Source: Rhodospirillales bacterium (GTDB lineage: Bacteria > Pseudomonadota > Alphaproteobacteria > ATCC43930 > CGMCC-115725). Taken from it: 64,000 nucleotides of DNA. Below are positions 28,918 through 37,056 of this stretch, one piece after another. Within the stretch, counting starts at the first letter, position 1; each line of letters opens with the position of its first letter. The notes beneath the pieces were generated by a model. It worked only from the letters and a program-made list of their open reading frames with translations. It was not told the DNA's origin and did not search any database. Position numbers and translations under genes: made by a program. The DNA is taken from NCBI GenBank assembly GCA_947473305.1, contig CANJCB010000014.1:34128-98127 (forward strand). Direction: 5' to 3'.

Positions 28918-29154
28918 ATGGCCCAAAAGAATCCGAAGGCAACAGCTTCCAGCCGCCAGGCGAAAGACGACCATACCACCGCCGCCATCAAGGCGATCGT
29001 GGAGGAAGAACGTCGGCTCTCTCTGGAAAAGACCACCAAGCTTCGCGCCCTGCGCCTAGCCAGGGAGGCCACCGATGCCGAAGCCGCCGCTGTGGTGGCC
29101 GCAAAGGTGAAGACGCCCGCCGCCAAAAAACGCGCAAAGGCCTCTGAGGCCTAG
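28918..29154 (+). CDS. small basic Ala/Lys-rich protein
   Basis: A 78-residue, highly charged, probably helical protein with a basic alanine-rich tail (AAAVVAAKVKTPAAKKRAKASEA) reminiscent of nucleic-acid-binding histone-like tails. No domain is recognised. The ATG at 28918 is the best start, although its ribosome-binding site is weak. It lies 38 bases after the cold-shock terminator, so it either has its own promoter in the hairpin region or is expressed by read-through. Confidence 0.6.
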   Translation: MAQKNPKATASSRQAKDDHTTAAIKAIVEEERRLSLEKTTKLRALRLAREATDAEAAAVVAAKVKTPAAKKRAKASEA

Positions 29155-29236
29155 CCTATCAAGGCGGCTATCTGCGGAATATCCAACAACGGGCAGCCTG
29201 CGGGCGCCCCAACAGGCAACCCGTAGTTTACATTCC

Positions 29237-29467
29237 CTATCGACGCTTATCGCGCACGCAGCGTCCCTTGACGTAATGCCCCGCATGATCGCGGTGACCC
29301 TTTACATAATGGGCTCGGGGTCCGCAGCGCACGGCCACCTCAACCACGGCAGGACTGTCCGCCGTTAAGGCGAAGGGGGCTGGAGACATAGCCGCCGCCG
29401 ACGCGGCCGTCATCGCCCCAAAGGCAGCCGAAGCTGCGACACAAGACAAGGCAATAAACTTGAACAT
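29237..29467 (-). CDS. small secreted His/Lys-rich protein
   Basis: A 76-residue protein with a Sec signal peptide (MFKFIALSCVAASAAFGAMTAASA, cleavage near residue 24-26). The mature C terminus has two HYVKG units, AHYVKGHRDHAG and HYVKGRCVRDKRR, rich in His, Lys and Arg. The ATG at 29467 has GAGGGAG upstream, favouring it over 29506. The His-rich repeats could bind metal or polyanions in the periplasm; the function is unknown. Confidence 0.7.
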   Translation of the reverse strand: MFKFIALSCVAASAAFGAMTAASAAAMSPAPFALTADSPAVVEVAVRCGPRAHYVKGHRDHAGHYVKGRCVRDKRR

Positions 29468-29603
29468 AGAGGTGCTCCCTCGCGATTGATGGCGCTTGCA
29501 CTTCATCGCATCGCCTTCCGACTAGCGATGGAAATTTGGTATAATCTCAGGGTCTTATGGAGGGCTTTCATTGCCGCCCAAGCAATCTATAGGGCGATTG
29601 GGA

Positions 29604-29640
29604 AACGGGAGCGCGGCGGCTCGCGACCGGCGCTCCCGTT
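29604..29640 (-). terminator. hairpin, likely terminator of the PNPOx-like gene
   Basis: Perfect 11-bp stem AACGGGAGCGC / GCGCTCCCGTT (29604-29614 and 29630-29640) with a 15-base loop, 28 bases past the stop of the leftward gene. The U tract on that strand is short, so it may be only partly efficient. Confidence 0.55.
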
Positions 29641-29667
29641 GACCTATTCAATATCCAACAGCAACGC

Positions 29668-30156
29668 TTAGCGAAGCGTCACATTGGCAACCTTGTCCTC
29701 GTAGTCCTTCTTCGGATCCCGTCCCAGCAGGATCCTGAGACCGGCGAAGATGCTGTTTTCGTTCAGCCAGATCTGGGCATCGCCGGGATCGAAGCGGAGC
29801 AGCAGGAGCTTCGGATCTTCCTTCCCACCCTCGTACCAGGCGGCGATCAAGGGGCTCCAAAGCTTGTCGATCATCGCCCGCTCGTTGCTCTCGGACAGGG
29901 TGCCGTCGATCGAAGCGAAAAGGTCATGCCCTTTGGAAACGAATTGCGCGATGGCGCGATCCGAGCCTTCCAGGCTGCGGGCAAGATCGGTGTCCTTCGA
30001 GGTGAAGAACCAGATCGGGCCGCTTTCCTTGTCGTCGCCCAGGAGAGCGGTCATCGGCTGACCGTGCTCGTCCCGCCCCGCGAGGCCGAGCATCAACGTC
30101 ATGTCGGATTTTAGGGCTTTCCAAAATTTGGCTTTGAGTTCAACGGGATTGGTCAT
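29668..30156 (-). CDS. pyridoxamine 5'-phosphate oxidase-like general stress protein
   Basis: A 162-residue protein of the split-barrel flavin-binding fold, like 'general stress protein 26'. It has the features ATFFTS-type strand (here PIWFFTSKDTDLA) and KLWSPLIAAWYEGGKEDPKL, matching that family. It probably binds FMN or F420 rather than acting in vitamin B6 synthesis. It lies downstream of the MFS exporter on the same strand, with a 59-base gap. Confidence 0.85.
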   Translation of the reverse strand: MTNPVELKAKFWKALKSDMTLMLGLAGRDEHGQPMTALLGDDKESGPIWFFTSKDTDLARSLEGSDRAIAQFVSKGHDLFASIDGTLSESNERAMIDKLWSPLIAAWYEGGKEDPKLLLLRFDPGDAQIWLNENSIFAGLRILLGRDPKKDYEDKVANVTLR

Positions 30157-30215
30157 TGTACATCCTCCTCGGGATCAACGACCGAGACCCGGCCGGCGTT
30201 CCAAAGGCAGGACGA

Positions 30216-31775
30216 CTAGCGGGGTTTTTCGGCCGCCGCCCGTTCCGCCGCCCCGGTAATCGTCTTCAAAGGCAACTCCCGCATGAAGAGGACGCTCAGG
30301 AAGGCGATCCCGGTTCCCACCGCGCCGCAGATGAACATGATGTTGTAGGCGCCCGATATTCCCTCCGCGACGGGTCCTCGCAGGGCCGCCGGCACTTGGC
30401 GCAGGGCATCCGCGCCGGCATTGAGGAGGGCCGCGCCATTGTCGATCCCCGCGGCCTCAGGAAGCGAGTGGAGCGCGCGGTCCATGCAGGAAATCAGGAT
30501 CGTTCCGAACAAGGTGACGCCGAACGATCCCCCGAGATTGCGGAAAAAAGCGAAAGACCCGGTTGCCGCACCGATATCTCTGGGATCGACGGCGTTCTGG
30601 ATCCCCAGCAGCAGCATCGGCCCGACAAGCCCGATTCCGACGCCGCAAAAGATCGATTCGATCATGGCGACCGCCAACGGCGTGCTTGGTGTTCCGAGTG
30701 CCATCAGCGCCATCGACACGGTCGCCAGCGCGAGGCCGACGACCGGGAATATCTTGTAGCGGCCTGTCGCGGCGGTGATCCGCCCGCCGATCACGTTGGA
30801 AATCGGCATGGCGATGAACATGGGCGCTGAGATGAACCCCGAATCGCTGGGTCCGAAGCCGTAGACCATCTGGAAAAAGGTCGGCACGAAGGTGATCGCC
30901 CCCAGCATGGTCGCCGAATAGGTGGCCGAGGTGATATTGCCCAGCACATAGGATTGGTTCCGGAAGAGCCGAGGCGGCAGGATCGGCTCGATCGCGCGCC
31001 GCTCCTGCACCACGGCAAGGCCGAAGAGAACCAATGCGGCGCCCATGAGCTCCAGCATCGCGGGAGCGTCCCAAGGCATCCCGTTTCCGCCCAGGGTCGT
31101 CACGAGCAGAAGGCAGCAGGTGGCTGTAACCAGCAATATGGCGCCCAGGTAGTCGATCTTGTGCCGCAAACCCTTGCGGACCAGCCCCTTGAGCGTCGCC
31201 CGCGAGACGAGCAGCGCCACGATCCCGAGCGGCACGTTGATCCAGAAAACCCAACGCCAGCTCAGGTAATCCGCAAAGGCCCCTCCGAAAATCGGGCCGA
31301 GGCCGCTCGCCAGGATCCAGACCGTCGCGAAATAGGCCTGGTATCGGCCGCGCTCGCGGGGCGACACCACATCGGCCACCGTCGCCTGCGCCAAGACGAT
31401 GAGCCCGCCCCCGCCCACGCCCTGCAACGCCCGGGCGGCGACCAGCACGTCGATGGTCGTCGCGAGCGCGCAGAGCGCCGACGACAGGACAAAGATGGAA
31501 ATCCCGACCTGGAAGAGTGCGCGGCGACCGTAAAGATCGCTCAGCTTGCCATAGATGGGCGTGACCGCCGTCGTGGTGAGCAGATAGGCCGAAACGATCC
31601 AGGAGATATCGAGCGCGCCCGGCAGGTCGGACGAAATCTTCGGAATCGCCGGGCCGAGGATCATCTGATCGAAGGCGGCCAGGGACATCCCGAGCATCAG
31701 CCCGACCATGATGACCGCGATCTGCCTGCGGGTGAAAGTGACCGGAGCGTCAGCGGTCACGCGAGCGGATGACAT
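30216..31775 (-). CDS. MFS drug exporter, DHA2 (14-span) family
   Basis: A 519-residue permease of the EmrB/QacA type. It carries the DHA2 motif A region (GKLSDLYGRRALFQVG) after the second span and the antiporter motif C (GLGPIFGGAF). Length and hydrophobic pattern fit 14 membrane spans. It should export drugs or other amphipathic compounds by proton antiport across the inner membrane. No fusion-protein partner (EmrA-like) or regulator gene adjoins it. Confidence 0.92.
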   Translation of the reverse strand: MSSARVTADAPVTFTRRQIAVIMVGLMLGMSLAAFDQMILGPAIPKISSDLPGALDISWIVSAYLLTTTAVTPIYGKLSDLYGRRALFQVGISIFVLSSALCALATTIDVLVAARALQGVGGGGLIVLAQATVADVVSPRERGRYQAYFATVWILASGLGPIFGGAFADYLSWRWVFWINVPLGIVALLVSRATLKGLVRKGLRHKIDYLGAILLVTATCCLLLVTTLGGNGMPWDAPAMLELMGAALVLFGLAVVQERRAIEPILPPRLFRNQSYVLGNITSATYSATMLGAITFVPTFFQMVYGFGPSDSGFISAPMFIAMPISNVIGGRITAATGRYKIFPVVGLALATVSMALMALGTPSTPLAVAMIESIFCGVGIGLVGPMLLLGIQNAVDPRDIGAATGSFAFFRNLGGSFGVTLFGTILISCMDRALHSLPEAAGIDNGAALLNAGADALRQVPAALRGPVAEGISGAYNIMFICGAVGTGIAFLSVLFMRELPLKTITGAAERAAAEKPR

Positions 31776-31959
31776 TAAGCGACGCCTCTACTGCCCCAAA
31801 AAAAGGCACTATAGAGGGAGAGAGCGGGAAACGCCGCTATCTTGCCCTCTCCCGACAGGGGATTCGCGAACCGGCCGGAGACCTTCGGCGCCCGGCACAG
31901 CCTCCCACCCGGAAATTCTTATCGATTTAACGCAAAACGCTCAAAATCCGCTGTTGGTT

Positions 31960-31988
31960 TTGACAGTCCGCGCTCTGTTCAATAAGAT
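31960..31988 (+). promoter_or_regulatory. strong sigma70-type promoter, implying a leaderless mRNA
   Basis: A perfect -35 box TTGACA (31960-31965), a 17-base spacer, and the -10 box TAAGAT (31983-31988), five of six consensus. Transcription should start near 31995-31997, only 1-3 bases before the ATG at 31998, leaving no room for a ribosome-binding site. Confidence 0.75.
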
Positions 31989-31997
31989 CGGTTCACT

Positions 31998-33125
31998 ATG
32001 GATTTCGGGATCACTTCATCCCAGGCGGGCAGCCGGTCTCAGACTGCGGGCTCGGATCAGACGACCGACCGGAAATCGAACGCGATCTCCGGGCAGCGGG
32101 TCGGTGCGTCCACATCCAACACTGTCGGGCTCCTGGCCCAGATCTCCGCCCAGGTCGCACAAGGCGGGCAGAGCGGCGGGTCGAACACCTTCGGACCGGC
32201 TTTCACCCTGCCCTCTTCCTCTGCCGCTTCGCCTCCAGGGGGCGAGCCTGGGCAGCCTTTTCTGCGCGACGCGCAGGGCGGCGCCGTTGCCATTCGCGCA
32301 GCCGTCGACGATCAGGGCAACCCTGTGGTCACCGCGGCGCTCGCCATCGGGAACGGATCGGTCGCGGGGTTCCAGGCGAGCGCTCCGGCCGATCAACCCG
32401 CTCTCCGGTCGGTAAGCCCGACAGAACTCTCGGGGTCGCTGCCCCAGGTCCTGGACGCCGCGGGCAACTCGCTGCCGGTCCGCGCCTATCAGGACAGGAA
32501 CGGCGGTCTCGTCCTGGGTATCGACCTGACTGGCGCCAATGGCGCGCAGCAGACCTTTTACAGCCAGATCGATTCGCTGGGCTATCCGATCGGGGCCGAT
32601 ACCGGACCGGTGACGATCACCGACAAGAGCGGTTTGCCGGTCGCTGGACAATCGCTCAAGACCGACACGGGGCAACCTTTCGTCGAAGCGACGCTCTATC
32701 GCCCCTCGGGCTTCCCCCAACAATTCCAGACCCAGATAGACGGCCAATCCGCGCTTTCCCAGACCTTGCGGCCGAGCGGCACCCTCTATGACAACCCGAC
32801 AGGTCAAAGCGGCGTCCAGATCGAGTCCAATACCCTCGACACCACGCAGGGCGCCCAGGTTCAGCAGGTCTATCTGAGCGTCAACGGCATTCCCCAGGCC
32901 TTCTACTCGGCGGTTGGCAGCGACACCTCGACCGTTCAGCCGGCGGTGGTCGGCGCCCAGGTCATTCCCCAGGCGGCGCCCTTTTCCGAGAACCCGGCGC
33001 TGACCCAGACCAGCGGCCAGCCATCGCTTCCGGGCGTCACCAACTTCGCATCCAGCGCCTATCGCAGCAGCCAGTCGCTGCTGACGACCCAGACCGCCTT
33101 TTCCGCCTTCTCCACGCTGATCTGA
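31998..33125 (+). CDS. orphan low-complexity protein, 375 residues
   Basis: I do not recognise this family. The protein is rich in Gln, Ser, Thr, Gly, Ala and Pro, has only one Met (the start), and has no Cys, Trp or His and few Lys. The N-terminal 80 residues look disordered. The middle (about 130-310) has related beta-rich segments around Q-Q-x-F-Y-S-Q-I-D, QQFQTQID and QQVYLSVNG, each followed by a turn and a short hydrophobic strand. There is no signal peptide or membrane span. The ATG sits almost at the predicted transcription start. It could be exported by a type I or other leaderless route or be structural; neither is shown. Confidence 0.75.
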   Translation: MDFGITSSQAGSRSQTAGSDQTTDRKSNAISGQRVGASTSNTVGLLAQISAQVAQGGQSGGSNTFGPAFTLPSSSAASPPGGEPGQPFLRDAQGGAVAIRAAVDDQGNPVVTAALAIGNGSVAGFQASAPADQPALRSVSPTELSGSLPQVLDAAGNSLPVRAYQDRNGGLVLGIDLTGANGAQQTFYSQIDSLGYPIGADTGPVTITDKSGLPVAGQSLKTDTGQPFVEATLYRPSGFPQQFQTQIDGQSALSQTLRPSGTLYDNPTGQSGVQIESNTLDTTQGAQVQQVYLSVNGIPQAFYSAVGSDTSTVQPAVVGAQVIPQAAPFSENPALTQTSGQPSLPGVTNFASSAYRSSQSLLTTQTAFSAFSTLI

Positions 33126-33127
33126 GG

Positions 33128-34327
33128 TCAGACCGCCGCGAGAGCCGTCTCCAGATCGGAGACGATGTCCGCGGAATCCTCCAGACCGATCGACAACCGC
33201 ACCAGCGAATCCGCTATTCCCGCAGTCTGCCGTTCGGCCGGCGACAAACGTTGGTGAGTCGTCGTCGCGGGATGGGTCGTAAGGCTCTTGGAATCGCCCA
33301 GATTGTTGGAGATCAGCACGAGGCGTAGCGCGTTGAGGAAGCGGAAAGCCCCCGCCTTCCCGCCCGCCACGTCGAAGGCCACCATGGTACCGCCCAGGCG
33401 CATCTGCCGCTTCGCGAGGTCATGCTGCGGGTGGCTGGCCAACCCTGGATAGATCGTGCGTTCAATCTTGCCATGCGCCGACAGGAAGGTGGCCACCTCC
33501 TCGGCGGTCCGGCATTGCCGCTCGACGCGGAGCGGCAGAGTTTCCAAGCCCTTGAGTTGGATCCAGGCGTTGAAGGGGCTCAAGGCCGGGCCGGTATGCT
33601 TCAGGAAGGGGGCCAGATGATCCTTGATGAAGGCCGCCGACCCGAGCACCGCGCCGCCGAGGCTGCGCCCCTGGCCATCGATATGCTTGGTGCCGGAATA
33701 GACCACCACGTCGGCGCCGAGCGCCAAGGGCTTCTGCAGCACGGGCGTGGCGAAGATATTGTCGACGACGAGAATGCCGCCCGCCGCATGGGTCAATTCC
33801 GCGACCGCCTTCAGGTCGACGATCTCCATGGTCGGATTTGACGGGGTTTCGCAGAAGACGACCTTGGCGGGCCGGGATAGCGCGGCACGCCATTTCTCGA
33901 TATCCCGTCCGTCCACCATCTCGGTCTCGATGCCGTAGCGCGGCAGGATCTGCGCGATGATGTAAAGGCATGACCCGAAAAGCGCCCGGGAAGCAACGAC
34001 CCTGTCCCCGGCCTTCAAGGAACAGAAGATCGCCGCGAAGACCGCCGCCATGCCGCTCGCCGTGCTGCGACAGGCCTCGGCCCCTTCCAGCAGGCGCAGC
34101 CGGTCCTCGAACATCTGGACGGTCGGATTGGCGTAGCGCGAATAGACGAAGCGCGATCCGTCGTTGGTGAAGGCGGATTCCGCCTCCTCGGCGCTGCGGT
34201 AGACATAGCCCGAGGTCATGTAGATCGCTTCGCTGGTCTCCATATGCGGACTGCGCAGCACGCCGCCATGGGTCAGCAGCGTGTGAGTGCCTGCGGGGAA
34301 GAGCGGCTCTTCGAAACTGTCGGACAT
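33128..34327 (-). CDS. metZ: O-succinylhomoserine sulfhydrylase
   Basis: A 399-residue PLP enzyme of the Cys/Met-metabolism family. Lys214 in SGTKHIDGQGR holds PLP, and SRYANPTVQMFEDRLRLLEGAE and CETPSNPTMEIVDL are conserved. The segment HIDGQGR(S)LGG is typical of MetZ, which makes homocysteine directly from O-succinylhomoserine and sulfide. It is controlled by a SAM-II riboswitch and terminator upstream. The ATG follows CCAGGAGAG. It ends 2 bases from the convergent orphan gene. Confidence 0.94.
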   Translation of the reverse strand: MSDSFEEPLFPAGTHTLLTHGGVLRSPHMETSEAIYMTSGYVYRSAEEAESAFTNDGSRFVYSRYANPTVQMFEDRLRLLEGAEACRSTASGMAAVFAAIFCSLKAGDRVVASRALFGSCLYIIAQILPRYGIETEMVDGRDIEKWRAALSRPAKVVFCETPSNPTMEIVDLKAVAELTHAAGGILVVDNIFATPVLQKPLALGADVVVYSGTKHIDGQGRSLGGAVLGSAAFIKDHLAPFLKHTGPALSPFNAWIQLKGLETLPLRVERQCRTAEEVATFLSAHGKIERTIYPGLASHPQHDLAKRQMRLGGTMVAFDVAGGKAGAFRFLNALRLVLISNNLGDSKSLTTHPATTTHQRLSPAERQTAGIADSLVRLSIGLEDSADIVSDLETALAAV

Positions 34328-34361
34328 CTGTCTCTCCTGGCCCTTGGGACAAGCCCAAATG

Positions 34362-34391
34362 AAAAAACCCTGGCCGCAATGGGTCAGGGTT
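34362..34391 (-). terminator. attenuator-type terminator between SAM-II riboswitch and metZ
   Basis: On the metZ strand, CCCTGACC pairs with GGCCAGGG (one A/C mismatch, 5- to 6-base loop), followed by TTTTTT. It lies about 11 bases after the riboswitch and 34 bases before the metZ ATG, so it can stop transcription before the gene. Confidence 0.8.
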
Positions 34392-34402
34392 CCAGACAGA
34401 AC

Positions 34403-34463
34403 TCCGACCTTTTAGCGGTTGATTTAACGTGGCCGCAAGCCGGTCGGCTCAAATTACCACGGA
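34403..34463 (-). ncRNA. SAM-II riboswitch (metA element)
   Basis: On the metZ strand the bases show the nearly invariant SAM-II core: ATTTGAGCCG, CCGGCTTGCGGCCACGTTAAA, and CGCTAAAA, in the right order and spacing for the H-type pseudoknot. SAM binding is known to repress methionine-synthesis genes in alphaproteobacteria. Here it lies about 76 bases before metZ. Confidence 0.92.
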
Positions 34464-34510
34464 ACTGAGGGCTTGTTAGTCCCGGCCCCCTTCCCTTGTC
34501 AAGGGAAGGT

Positions 34511-35494
34511 TCATAGCCAGCCCCGCAGCTTGAACCAGAGGATCGGAGCGATGGCGCTCAAGAGAATAAGGATCAGCGCATAAGGATAGCCGAAGGTCCA
34601 TTCGAGTTCCGGCATGAATTTGAAATTCATCCCATACATGCTGGAGACGAAGGTTGGCGGCACTCCCACGACGGACACGATGGTCAGCACGCGGATGATC
34701 TGGTTCTGCTCGATATTGATGAGACCGAGGGTCGCGTCGAGCAGGAACTGGATCTTATTGGAGAGATGGGTGTCGTAGTCGGCGAGCGAGGCGATGTCCT
34801 GCCGGCTGGTCTTGAGCCGGGTCTTCATCTCCGAAGGCAACCAATCCGCACCGACATTGGCAACATAGGGAACGATCCGCGCCAGCCCCAAGAGACTGTC
34901 CCGGATCTTGGAGGCGAGATCGCCGTCCCGCGCCACCTGACGAAGGATATCCCGCAGCTTGTCGCTCTCATGCGCCGGCCGCCCATTTACCTCGGAGCCG
35001 CCGAAGACCCGGCGCGACGCCTTGTCGAGATCGGCGCCGACCCGTTCCAGCACGTCCGCCATCCGGTCCACGGTGGCATCCACCAGACCGACGAAGGCTC
35101 CGGCGCTGCTCTGATGGAAAGCCTCCGTCTTGGTGGTGTGGAGCTTGACCGTCTTGAAGACGTTGAGCGCCTCGAACCGCACCGTGATCAGGCGTTCCTT
35201 GTTGAGCACGAAGCCGAGAGGAGTCGAGATCGGCTCGCCTGAATCCGCGCGAAAAACGACCGGCGTGCTGAGATAGAGCGTCCCGCTCTCGTTATAGAGG
35301 CGGCTCGACGTTTCGATCTCGCTCAAGTCGGCGAAGGTCGGGATCTCGACGCCGGTTACCCGCTCCACGAAGGCGATCTCATGCTCCGTCGCATTGTGCA
35401 TGTCGATCCAGACGATCTCCGGCGGTAGGGAGTCAACGGTCAGATCGACCGGGATCTCACCCTGTGCGACGGCGCAGGTATGGAGGCTCAGCAT
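34511..35494 (-). CDS. corA: CorA-family divalent cation channel
   Basis: A 327-residue CorA-type protein. A large N-terminal cytosolic domain is followed by two C-terminal membrane helices. The signature GMN lies in SSMYGMNFKFMPELEWTFGYP at the end of the first helix near residue 295, and the second helix is YALILILLSAIAPILWF. It forms a pentameric Mg2+ (also Co2+/Ni2+) channel. It lies next to metZ, with the riboswitch leader between them, on the same strand. Confidence 0.93.
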   Translation of the reverse strand: MLSLHTCAVAQGEIPVDLTVDSLPPEIVWIDMHNATEHEIAFVERVTGVEIPTFADLSEIETSSRLYNESGTLYLSTPVVFRADSGEPISTPLGFVLNKERLITVRFEALNVFKTVKLHTTKTEAFHQSSAGAFVGLVDATVDRMADVLERVGADLDKASRRVFGGSEVNGRPAHESDKLRDILRQVARDGDLASKIRDSLLGLARIVPYVANVGADWLPSEMKTRLKTSRQDIASLADYDTHLSNKIQFLLDATLGLINIEQNQIIRVLTIVSVVGVPPTFVSSMYGMNFKFMPELEWTFGYPYALILILLSAIAPILWFKLRGWL

Positions 35495-35521
35495 GGCAGG
35501 GCCCTCTCCGATTCGGCGCGA

Positions 35522-36310
35522 TTATTCTTCATGGGGTATGACGCTTTCATGCCAATGACCGATGAGACGCCGGGAAATCCAGCCCAAAAGGGCGAAGATC
35601 GCGATGCCGGTCAAGGAAAGCAGGATAAGAGCGGCAAAGAGTTTCGGTATCTGCAACCGGTAACCTGCTTCCAAGATGCGGAAGGCAAGTCCCGTCTCCT
35701 GCCCGCCGGTCCCGGCGACGAATTCCGCCACCACCGCGCCGATGAGCGCGAGCCCGCCGCTGATCCTGACCCCGGTCAGAAAATAGGGCAGCGCCGAGGG
35801 CAGGCGCAGATAGAGGAGCTGCTGCCACCGCGTCGCCCGATAGAGGCGGAAGAGCGCGATCAGGTTGCGGTCGGCGCTGTTGAGCCCGACGGTCGTATTG
35901 GCGACGATGGGAAAGAACGCAACGAGCCAGGCGCAGATCAAGAGCGCCAGGAAGGCGTCGTTCACCCAGATGATGATGAGCGGCGCGATCGCCACGATCG
36001 GCGTCACCTGGAGGATGACCGCATAGGGGAAAAGGCTGAGTTCCAGAATGCGGGACTGCGCGAAGAGGATCGCCAGCGCCCCGCCCAGGATCGTCGCGGC
36101 CGCCAGCGCCGCCGCCGTGATCCGCAGGGTGACCCAGAGCGAACCGAAGAGGCTCGGCCCATCGTTCCAGAGGCTTGCCCCTACGGCCGCCGGCCCCGGC
36201 AGGACATAGACCGGAATCGCATTCCAACTCACGACCGCCGACCAGCCCGCGAGGACGATCAATCCCACGACCGTCGGTGCGAGGATCTGGAGCAGCCGAT
36301 CCCTTGTCAT
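35522..36310 (-). CDS. ABC transporter permease, SsuC/ThiX-like
   Basis: A 262-residue inner-membrane permease of the nitrate/sulfonate/taurine/THI5-type family with about six spans. The cytoplasmic EAA loop is present in a degenerate form around RLPSALPYFLTGVRISGGLALIGAVVAEF. The ATG at 36310 overlaps the ATPase stop (ATGA). It forms the pore of the importer encoded with the next two genes. Confidence 0.92.
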   Translation of the reverse strand: MTRDRLLQILAPTVVGLIVLAGWSAVVSWNAIPVYVLPGPAAVGASLWNDGPSLFGSLWVTLRITAAALAAATILGGALAILFAQSRILELSLFPYAVILQVTPIVAIAPLIIIWVNDAFLALLICAWLVAFFPIVANTTVGLNSADRNLIALFRLYRATRWQQLLYLRLPSALPYFLTGVRISGGLALIGAVVAEFVAGTGGQETGLAFRILEAGYRLQIPKLFAALILLSLTGIAIFALLGWISRRLIGHWHESVIPHEE

Positions 36311-37056
36311 GCCATGGCCTCGGCCAGACGCCCGGAAATCTCGCGGCAATAGTCGCCGTAAGCCGGGCTGACCCGCGTCGCGGCATCCCTTGGATAGGGC
36401 AGATCGATCGGCACATCCGCTGCGATCCGGCCCGGCCGCCGCGTCATGACCGCGACGCGGCTCGACAGATAGACCGATTCATAAACGCTATGGGTCACGA
36501 AAAGCACGGTCCAACCCTGTTCCCGCCAGAGCTTCAGGAGGTCCTCGTTGAGCTTCAACCGGGTGATCTCGTCGAGCGCCGCGAAGGGCTCGTCCAGCAG
36601 CAGCAGCCGGGGCCGGGTCACGAGCGCCCGTGCGATCGAGACCCGCATCTTCATGCCGCCCGAAAGCTCTCGCGGATAGGATCGCTCGAACCCTGCAAGA
36701 CCGACGGCCTCCGTCACTTCGGCGATGCGGGAAGCGACATCGGCCCGGCCCTCGCCCTTGAGCCGCAGGGGCAGATAGATATTTTCCGACACGGTCGCCC
36801 AAGGCATCAGCGTCGGCTCCTGGAAGACGAAGCTGATCTGGCCCTCCCGCCCGCCCGGATCGTTCCACTTCAACGCGCCGAAGGAGGGTTCGGACAATCC
36901 CGCGATGATCTTCAGGAACGTCGATTTCCCGCAGCCCGAGGGACCCACGATGCTGACGAAAGACCCCTCCTCGACAACAATATCGACGCCGTCGAGCGCC
37001 TTGGTGCCGTTGCGGAAGAGCTTGCCCAGGCCCTCGGTCGCGAGGATCGACCTCAC
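36307..37056 (-). CDS. ABC transporter ATP-binding protein, SsuB/ThiZ-like
   Basis: A 249-residue ATPase. It has Walker A GPSGCGKST, signature ELSGGMKMRVSIARAL, Walker B LLLLDEPFAALDE and the H-loop (VTHSVYE). The start is a GTG at 37056 overlapping the binding-protein stop (GTGA); the longer frame to 37173 lies in that gene. It powers the importer. Confidence 0.93.
   Translation of the reverse strand: MRSILATEGLGKLFRNGTKALDGVDIVVEEGSFVSIVGPSGCGKSTFLKIIAGLSEPSFGALKWNDPGGREGQISFVFQEPTLMPWATVSENIYLPLRLKGEGRADVASRIAEVTEAVGLAGFERSYPRELSGGMKMRVSIARALVTRPRLLLLDEPFAALDEITRLKLNEDLLKLWREQGWTVLFVTHSVYESVYLSSRVAVMTRRPGRIAADVPIDLPYPRDAATRVSPAYGDYCREISGRLAEAMA

Noticed and set aside
29486..29671. 61-codon frame with TATAAT inside (29540-29545)
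   Set aside because: No -35 box at proper distance and the frame overlaps a terminator-like hairpin; not enough to call a gene or promoter.
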